This document shows positions 59,642-64,000 of a stretch of DNA of 64,000 nucleotides, piece by piece (position 1 is the stretch's first letter; every line of letters starts with the position of its first letter). The stretch is taken from the NCBI RefSeq assembly GCF_025736935.1, contig NZ_CP107048.1, forward strand, positions 1-64,000. Reading direction: 5' to 3'. A program made the position numbers and the translations under genes. Below the pieces are notes generated by a model that did not search any database, was not told the DNA's origin, and saw only the letters and a program-made list of their open reading frames with translations. This DNA is from Qipengyuania sp. SS22 (GTDB lineage: Bacteria; Pseudomonadota; Alphaproteobacteria; Sphingomonadales; Sphingomonadaceae).

Positions 59642-60334
59642 ATGGCAAAGCAGACCAAGAAGCAGCAGACTGTCGCCAAGCTCGACAGCGAGAAGCTCTA
59701 CAGTGTGGACGAGGCCATCGCCACGCTGCGCGAACACAAGGCGAAGTTCGACGAAACCGTCGAAGTCGCGATGAACCTCGGCGTCGATCCGCGCCACGCC
59801 GACCAGATGGTCCGCGGCATGGTGTCGCTTCCGAGCGGTACCGGCAAGGACGTCAAGGTTGCCGTCTTCGCCAAGGGCGACAATGCCGAGAAGGCTACTG
59901 CCGCCGGAGCCGACAAGGTCGGTGCCGAAGACCTCATGGAAGACATGCAGAACGGCAATCTCGATTATGACCGCGTGATCGCCACGCCGGACATGATGGG
60001 TGTCGTCGGCCGCCTCGGTAAGCTGCTGGGCCCCAAGGGCCTGATGCCGAACCCGAAGCTGGGCACCGTCACCCCGAACGTGGAACAGGCCGTGAAGGAC
60101 GCCAAGGGCGGCCAGGTCGAATTCCGCGTCGAGAAGATGGGCATCATCCACTCGGGCATCGGCAAGCTTTCGTTCAAGGACGAAGACCTGAAGGCGAACT
60201 TCAAGGCCATCACCGATGCGATCGTCAAGGCGAAGCCGTCGGGGTCCAAGGGCAAGTATGTCCAGAAGGTCACGCTGACTTCGTCGATGGGTCCCGGCCT
60301 CAAGGTCGACCTCGCCGAAGTCGAAGGCGCCTGA
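59642..60334 (+). CDS. rplA: 50S ribosomal protein L1
   Basis: A 230-residue L1-stalk protein that binds 23S rRNA and, in many bacteria, represses its own operon. [42 protein letters not shown] and [22 protein letters not shown] are diagnostic. The ATG at 59642 is four bases after the rplK stop. The upstream part of the open frame reads only rplK sequence. A terminator follows at 60398. Confidence 0.98.
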   Translation: MAKQTKKQQTVAKLDSEKLYSVDEAIATLREHKAKFDETVEVAMNLGVDPRHADQMVRGMVSLPSGTGKDVKVAVFAKGDNAEKATAAGADKVGAEDLMEDMQNGNLDYDRVIATPDMMGVVGRLGKLLGPKGLMPNPKLGTVTPNVEQAVKDAKGGQVEFRVEKMGIIHSGIGKLSFKDEDLKANFKAITDAIVKAKPSGSKGKYVQKVTLTSSMGPGLKVDLAEVEGA

Positions 60335-60397
60335 CGCTTTTACGGACGTAGCGGCGGCGCGGGAACGCGGCGCTTTCTACGCCCGAATGCATTTCTG

Positions 60398-60429
60398 AAG
60401 GGCCGGCGGGTGCAAACCTGCCGGCCCTT
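60398..60429 (+). terminator. Terminator after rplKA
   Basis: A 14-base-pair stem with one G-U pair (60398-60411 with 60416-60429) and a four-base loop, followed by TTTTG. It is 63 bases beyond the rplA stop. Confidence 0.85.
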
Positions 60430-60497
60430 TTGCATGGGCGAACGGAAAGATCGCCGTGCTGGGGCGTTGATGGGGCAAGATACGCAGGAGAATTTCC

Positions 60498-60677
60498 ATG
60501 GAAGCCATCCTTCCCATCGCCACCGTCCTTGGCCCGATCGTCCTTCTCGCAGCGTTGGTCTATGCTTGGCTGCGCAATCGCAAGGCGCCGAAATCGGTCG
60601 ACCGTGCTGCCGAACGCGGCGCGCGTGAATTACGCGAGGAAGTGGCCGAACGTCCGCAGAAGAATATCGACCTTTAA
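60498..60677 (+). CDS. Small single-span membrane protein
   Basis: A 59-residue product starting at the ATG at 60498, with GGAGA eight bases upstream. A hydrophobic span (AILPIATVLGPIVLLAALVYAW) is followed by a very basic, then acidic helix (RNRKAPKSVDRAAERGARELREEVAERPQKNIDL). The N-out/C-in arrangement expected from the positive residues puts the charged tail in the cytoplasm. No family recognised. Its stop overlaps that of the convergent acetyltransferase gene by four bases. Confidence 0.7.
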   Translation: MEAILPIATVLGPIVLLAALVYAWLRNRKAPKSVDRAAERGARELREEVAERPQKNIDL

Positions 60678-61591
60678 CGCAGGAGCCGCCGCAGCGCGGT
60701 CTCCGCGCCGGTTTGCTGCGCGACCCGTTTGCCCGTCGCCACCGTCCGGTCGAACGCCTGCAGGCCGGCAAGCAGCATCCGGTTGATCCAGCTCGGGCGC
60801 AGCATCAGGAAACTGGCGCAGCGGATACTGTCGGTACGAAACAGTGCCTTGTGCGCGCCTTCGCCCTCGGTGAAATCGAAATAGCGAAAGCGGTTTTCGG
60901 CAAACAGGCTTTCGAGCGCCGCCAGTTGCAGCACGGTGCCGGGTGACAGGCCGGCATGGTCGGGATCGTAGCCAAGATGGGCATAGACCAGCGTGTCGCG
61001 CTCGATCGGCAGATAGAGATACGCGGCCGGCTCTCCATCGAGGAACAACAGGAAGGCGCGCACGCGATCCTGCCAGGCGAGCTCGCGCATTTCCGCGCGG
61101 GCGGTTTCGCTTTCGGGCAGGCCCGCATCGAGCAGCCGCGCCTGGTAGGTGCGCTGCGACAGCGGCAGCGCCAGGCGGACGAACTCGTCCATCTCGTCGG
61201 GCGATTGATAAGTGCGCAGGTCGAGCACGCCGCCCGAGGCTTCTTCGAACTTGCGCCGCTTGCGCCGCAGCGTGTTCCGGGTCTTGCCCGAGAACCGCGC
61301 GAGATAATCGTCATAGCCGCGCGCCATGTCGATATAGCTGCGCGCATACTCCTCGCGTCCGCCGATCAGGAAACCCGGCATCGCCTCACGTAGCCGCGCT
61401 TCGCCTGCGGGCGGGGCGGACAATACGCGCAGGCCTTCGACACTGTTGAGCGACGGCACCGCCGGGGTCCGCTCGGAGAGGATATCCCTGAGCGAAAAGG
61501 CCAGCGTGGCGACATCGCGTTCGACCGTCAGCAGGCGACGCGAACCGACGAAGAAGGGAATTCGGTAGGGGGGCATCGAACCGTCGCTCAC
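60674..61591 (-). CDS. FemAB/BioF2-like GNAT acetyltransferase-fold protein
   Basis: A 305-residue GNAT-fold protein of the Acetyltransf_6 (CelD/BioF2) type. GKTRNTLRRKRRKFEEASGG (about residue 102) is the conserved basic helix, WQDRVRAFLLFLDGEPAAYLYL and the final FDFTEGEGAHKALF are the second-half motifs. Proteins of this family acylate polysaccharide or lipid precursors and are seen with polysaccharide deacetylases. It starts with a GTG at 61591 overlapping the deacetylase stop by four bases. The donor and acceptor are not identifiable. Confidence 0.8.
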   Translation of the reverse strand: MSDGSMPPYRIPFFVGSRRLLTVERDVATLAFSLRDILSERTPAVPSLNSVEGLRVLSAPPAGEARLREAMPGFLIGGREEYARSYIDMARGYDDYLARFSGKTRNTLRRKRRKFEEASGGVLDLRTYQSPDEMDEFVRLALPLSQRTYQARLLDAGLPESETARAEMRELAWQDRVRAFLLFLDGEPAAYLYLPIERDTLVYAHLGYDPDHAGLSPGTVLQLAALESLFAENRFRYFDFTEGEGAHKALFRTDSIRCASFLMLRPSWINRMLLAGLQAFDRTVATGKRVAQQTGAETALRRLLR

Positions 61592-62556
61592 GAGGCCCCG
61601 TACAACGCATTGGAGGCCAATTGTTCGGCGACGCGCGCGGCGCTGCGGATTTCGCTGTGCGGCATGCCCGCCGCGCCGGTGCCATCGCCGATTTGCGGCG
61701 GGCGGCTGGTGAAGGTGGCGCCATGCGCGCCGGGCGTCATGGCAACTGTCTCGCAGAATCTGGCAAACCGGCCGCGCACGATCGCATTGGCGCGCGTGCG
61801 GTCGCGGCTCATCAGTTCGAAGCTGTGGCTGACGATATTGAACATCGCCACGCCCTCACGCACGCAGAAGCGCAGCGCGGCGGCCATTTCCCAATGCGAT
61901 AGCGCGGTGATCTGCGCATGGCGCTGCCCGCTGAAGCTGCGGATCGACCCGACCGGCACCTCGATCGTCCCTTCGCGGCGTACTACCTCGCGGTCGGCTG
62001 GGGTCAGGCCGATGCGGCAGTCCGACCCGGCAATGCCCGGCACATGGCTGCTGTCGTAGCGGATGCCGGTCCGTTGCAGCGCGCGCAGTGTCGCATCGTC
62101 GGCGCCGTAATTCCCCGCGCGAAAGGCAGTGGGGGCAGGCGCGCCCGCCAGCATCAGGTATTCGCGGCCCAGTTCGAGCAGTTCGACCTGCTCGTCCTCG
62201 GTGAAATCGTGCAGGTTCCGCCCCGTGCGGCCGTTCAGCGGATTGGCGTCCCCGGCGATTTCCAGCCATTCCGGATGAAGATGCAATTGCACCTCGTGAC
62301 CCCGCGCAAGGATCGGCTCGACCACCGCGGCAATCGCCTTGATGCCCCAGACCAGCGCGGGCATCGGATCGACGAAGAACACGCCCTTGATCCCATGCGT
62401 ATCCATCACCTCCATCTGGTGCTGGATACCCACCGCGCCATCCGCGGTGCGGCCGGCGATCGACCGGGCGTAGACCTCCTCGCGCGCATCCAGCCCCAGC
62501 TGGATGGCCAGCCCCGCCGAATACTCGGTATCGATGGTGATGTAGACCGCGGTCAT
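61588..62556 (-). CDS. Polysaccharide deacetylase-like (NodB-fold) protein
   Basis: A 322-residue NodB-superfamily protein. VYITIDTEYSAG places an Asp pair in the first metal motif, HEVQLHLHPEWLEI is the second motif with HxxxH-like histidines, and FRAGNYGADDATLRAL follows. The later NIVSHSFELMSR probably contributes a catalytic His. It may remove acetyl groups from an envelope or exopolysaccharide substrate. I use the ATG at 62556; a GTG 21 bases upstream exists. Coupled to the acetyltransferase downstream. Confidence 0.82.
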   Translation of the reverse strand: MTAVYITIDTEYSAGLAIQLGLDAREEVYARSIAGRTADGAVGIQHQMEVMDTHGIKGVFFVDPMPALVWGIKAIAAVVEPILARGHEVQLHLHPEWLEIAGDANPLNGRTGRNLHDFTEDEQVELLELGREYLMLAGAPAPTAFRAGNYGADDATLRALQRTGIRYDSSHVPGIAGSDCRIGLTPADREVVRREGTIEVPVGSIRSFSGQRHAQITALSHWEMAAALRFCVREGVAMFNIVSHSFELMSRDRTRANAIVRGRFARFCETVAMTPGAHGATFTSRPPQIGDGTGAAGMPHSEIRSAARVAEQLASNALYGAS

Positions 62557-62608
62557 CGGCGATACCCTAGCATGCACCCGGCAGTAGCGCGATGACCGTT
62601 CGGTCCGG

Positions 62609-63367
62609 TCAGATGCCGCCGGGGGTGAAGTCGAACCCGGCGGTGGCCAGCCCGTCGCACAGGCTGTCGACGCAGCTTTTCAGATCTTCCGCACTGGTCG
62701 AGCGGACCACGAAATTGGCGCCGACCCGGCCTTCGCGGAAAAACGGATAGCTGCCGATCTGGCAGTCCTGATGTGCCTTTTCGACCTGCCGCAGGATATC
62801 GGCGACCTCGCTTTCGGGGGTCCAGCAGCCGACCGTTTCGGACAGGAGCGGCGCGCCGCCCTCGAGCGTGCCGGTCAGCGCATCGAGCATGCCCGCGGTG
62901 ATATGCGGCACCCCGGCCATCAGATGGATGTTGCCCAGCTTGATCCCCGGCGCGCCCGACATGCGGTTGGGGATCAGCTCGCCCCCTTCCGGAACCCGCG
63001 CCATGCGCAGCCGTGCTTCGGTCAGTTCCTTGTCGATGCTGGCGTAATAGCGCTCGAGCATCGCCTTCGCCTCGGGATGGACGACCACGGGGACACCCAG
63101 CGCCGCGGCCACCGCATCGACCGTGATGTCGTCATGCGTGGGGCCGATCCCGCCGGTGGTGAAGAGATAATCGTATCCTTCGCGCAGGGCATTCACCGCC
63201 TCGACGATCCGCTCGACCACATCGGGTACCACGCGGACCTCGGACAGGCGGATGCCCTGCACCTGCAGCCAGCTGGCGATCTGCGCGATGTTCTTGTCAT
63301 GCGTGCGGCCCGACAGTATCTCGTCGCCGATCACGACAAGGCCTGCAGTGTAGATGCGTTCGGTCAT
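62609..63367 (-). CDS. Molybdopterin-binding (MoaB/CinA-like) protein
   Basis: A 252-residue protein with the MoCF-binding (MogA/CinA N-terminal) domain. GLVVIGDEILSGRTHDKN and YLFTTGGIGPTHDDITVDAV are the molybdopterin-binding motifs, and GAPGIKLGNIHLMAGVP is the last. No C-terminal CinA amidohydrolase domain is present. Possible roles include a competence/damage-inducible-like protein or a nicotinamide-mononucleotide recycling enzyme. ATG at 63367. Confidence 0.88.
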   Translation of the reverse strand: MTERIYTAGLVVIGDEILSGRTHDKNIAQIASWLQVQGIRLSEVRVVPDVVERIVEAVNALREGYDYLFTTGGIGPTHDDITVDAVAAALGVPVVVHPEAKAMLERYYASIDKELTEARLRMARVPEGGELIPNRMSGAPGIKLGNIHLMAGVPHITAGMLDALTGTLEGGAPLLSETVGCWTPESEVADILRQVEKAHQDCQIGSYPFFREGRVGANFVVRSTSAEDLKSCVDSLCDGLATAGFDFTPGGI

Positions 63368-63400
63368 GACGGCTGGCGTAACGCGGTTGGCAGGCGAAAG

Positions 63401-64000
63401 CTACTCCGCAGCTTCGAGCTGCTCGTCGGCGCCGCGGGCATTGGCCCCGTGACGGCGAAACTCGAGCAAGCCGTCGTCGACCGGATCGTCTTTCATGCGC
63501 TTGCGATCGCTGACATATTCCTGGTTGAGCCGCCAGGGATAGGCCACCGCGTTGCGCGGCATGATTGCCTTGCTGCGCTGGATATAGCCCGAGGAGAAAT
63601 CGAAGATGTCGTCCTCCTCGATCGCGGCCTCGGCCTGCTCAGTGAGGATCGGCTCGGTCACGTCGACACCGCGCTTCCTGCTGGTGTTCAGTACGCGGCA
63701 GACATAATCCGAATTGATATCCGCGCGCAGCGTCCAGCTGGCGTTGAGATAGCCGAACACCACTGCCAGATTGGGCACGTTCGAGAACATGCAGCCCTTG
63801 TAGTAGAAGTGCTTGGACAGATCGATCGGCTGGCCTTCCTTCGACAGCGCGATCTTGCCCGCGACCGCCAGCTTGAGACCGGTCGCGGTGACCACGATAT
63901 CGGCGGGGATGAACTGGTCGTCGGTCAGCCGCACGCCGCCCTTTTCGAAGGCCTTGATATGCCCGGTAACGATATCGGCCTTGCCGCTCTTCAGCGCTTT
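63401..64000 (-). CDS. Flavin-containing monooxygenase (partial, 5' end off window)
   Basis: The C-terminal 199 codons of a leftward gene that continues past the window edge; there is no start codon in view. The visible part opens ALKSGKADIVTGHIKAFEKG and contains PADIVVTATGL, the ATG motif of class-B flavin monooxygenases, with FGYLNASWTLRADINSDYVCR and the conserved YKGCMFSNVPNL. It matches Baeyer-Villiger/FMO-type proteins that oxygenate ketones or hydrocarbons. The end is intact: a C-terminal tail of mixed charge and GADEQLEAAE. Confidence 0.82.
   Translation of the reverse strand, partial: KALKSGKADIVTGHIKAFEKGGVRLTDDQFIPADIVVTATGLKLAVAGKIALSKEGQPIDLSKHFYYKGCMFSNVPNLAVVFGYLNASWTLRADINSDYVCRVLNTSRKRGVDVTEPILTEQAEAAIEEDDIFDFSSGYIQRSKAIMPRNAVAYPWRLNQEYVSDRKRMKDDPVDDGLLEFRRHGANARGADEQLEAAE

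Overview
The window is high-GC, gene-dense DNA with very short intergenic gaps and many 1-4 base stop/start overlaps. The gene content points to an aerobic alphaproteobacterium of the order Sphingomonadales, most likely family Erythrobacteraceae. The pointers are a crtY-crtI-crtB carotenoid operon, an acyl-CoA carboxylase pair, MipA, DUF885 and amidohydrolase enzymes, a LuxR-type regulator fused to an alpha/beta-hydrolase fold, and a Ku/LigD end-joining pair. I see no phage, transposase, rRNA operon or CRISPR array. This is a family-level inference from gene content, not a database match.

Layout. 9-1605: a nucleotidyltransferase and, divergent from it, an Nmad3-type nucleotide-modification-associated protein. 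1592-8915: leftward valine/branched-chain acyl-CoA catabolism (mmsB, two crotonase-family enzymes, acyl-CoA dehydrogenase, mmsA) with VOC, RidA, I78-like and lipoprotein genes. 9004-10218: a DUF819 membrane protein. 10502-12561: a four-gene overlapping rightward operon (small protein, GntA-like haem N-oxygenase, DUF1989 protein, DUF421 membrane protein). 12558-14966: two Crp/Fnr paralogues separated by a sulfotransferase. 15098-20266: a glycosyltransferase cluster including a sucrose-phosphate-synthase-like/phosphatase fusion. 20369-25463: a molybdenum aldehyde oxidoreductase operon with XdhC and a MocA-like protein. 25543-28893: ligD and ku. 29124-29197: tRNA-Gly(CCC). 29274-36035: cysteine desulfhydrase-like protein, SDR, degenerate GDT1-like protein, Dps, 6-phosphogluconolactonase, Nudix, DNA polymerase IV and an MFS transporter. 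36032-39552: acyl-CoA carboxylase beta and alpha subunits. 39675-44018: carotenoid operon with an embedded LOG-family gene. 44133-51147: MipA, amidohydrolase, DUF885, GT87 and an AGCS symporter. 51399-52168: secE-nusG. 52185-58949: seven kilobases of regulatory and envelope genes. 59206-60334: rplK-rplA. 60498-64000: a small membrane protein, a FemAB-like acetyltransferase, a deacetylase, a molybdopterin-binding protein and a truncated flavin monooxygenase.

The most noteworthy items are (i) a histidine kinase that retains all seven ethylene-receptor binding-site residues I checked, (ii) the GntA/DUF1989/DUF421 operon, which looks like an undescribed N-hydroxylation pathway for a guanidino or related nitrogen compound, with an FNR-architecture palindrome upstream and a Crp/Fnr gene at its end, (iii) a LuxR regulator fused to an alpha/beta-hydrolase fold that has lost its catalytic residues, (iv) a stand-alone Nmad3 gene, and (v) secE-nusG separated from rplK-rplA by 7 kb. 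Every functional statement is from reading motifs; no database search was possible.
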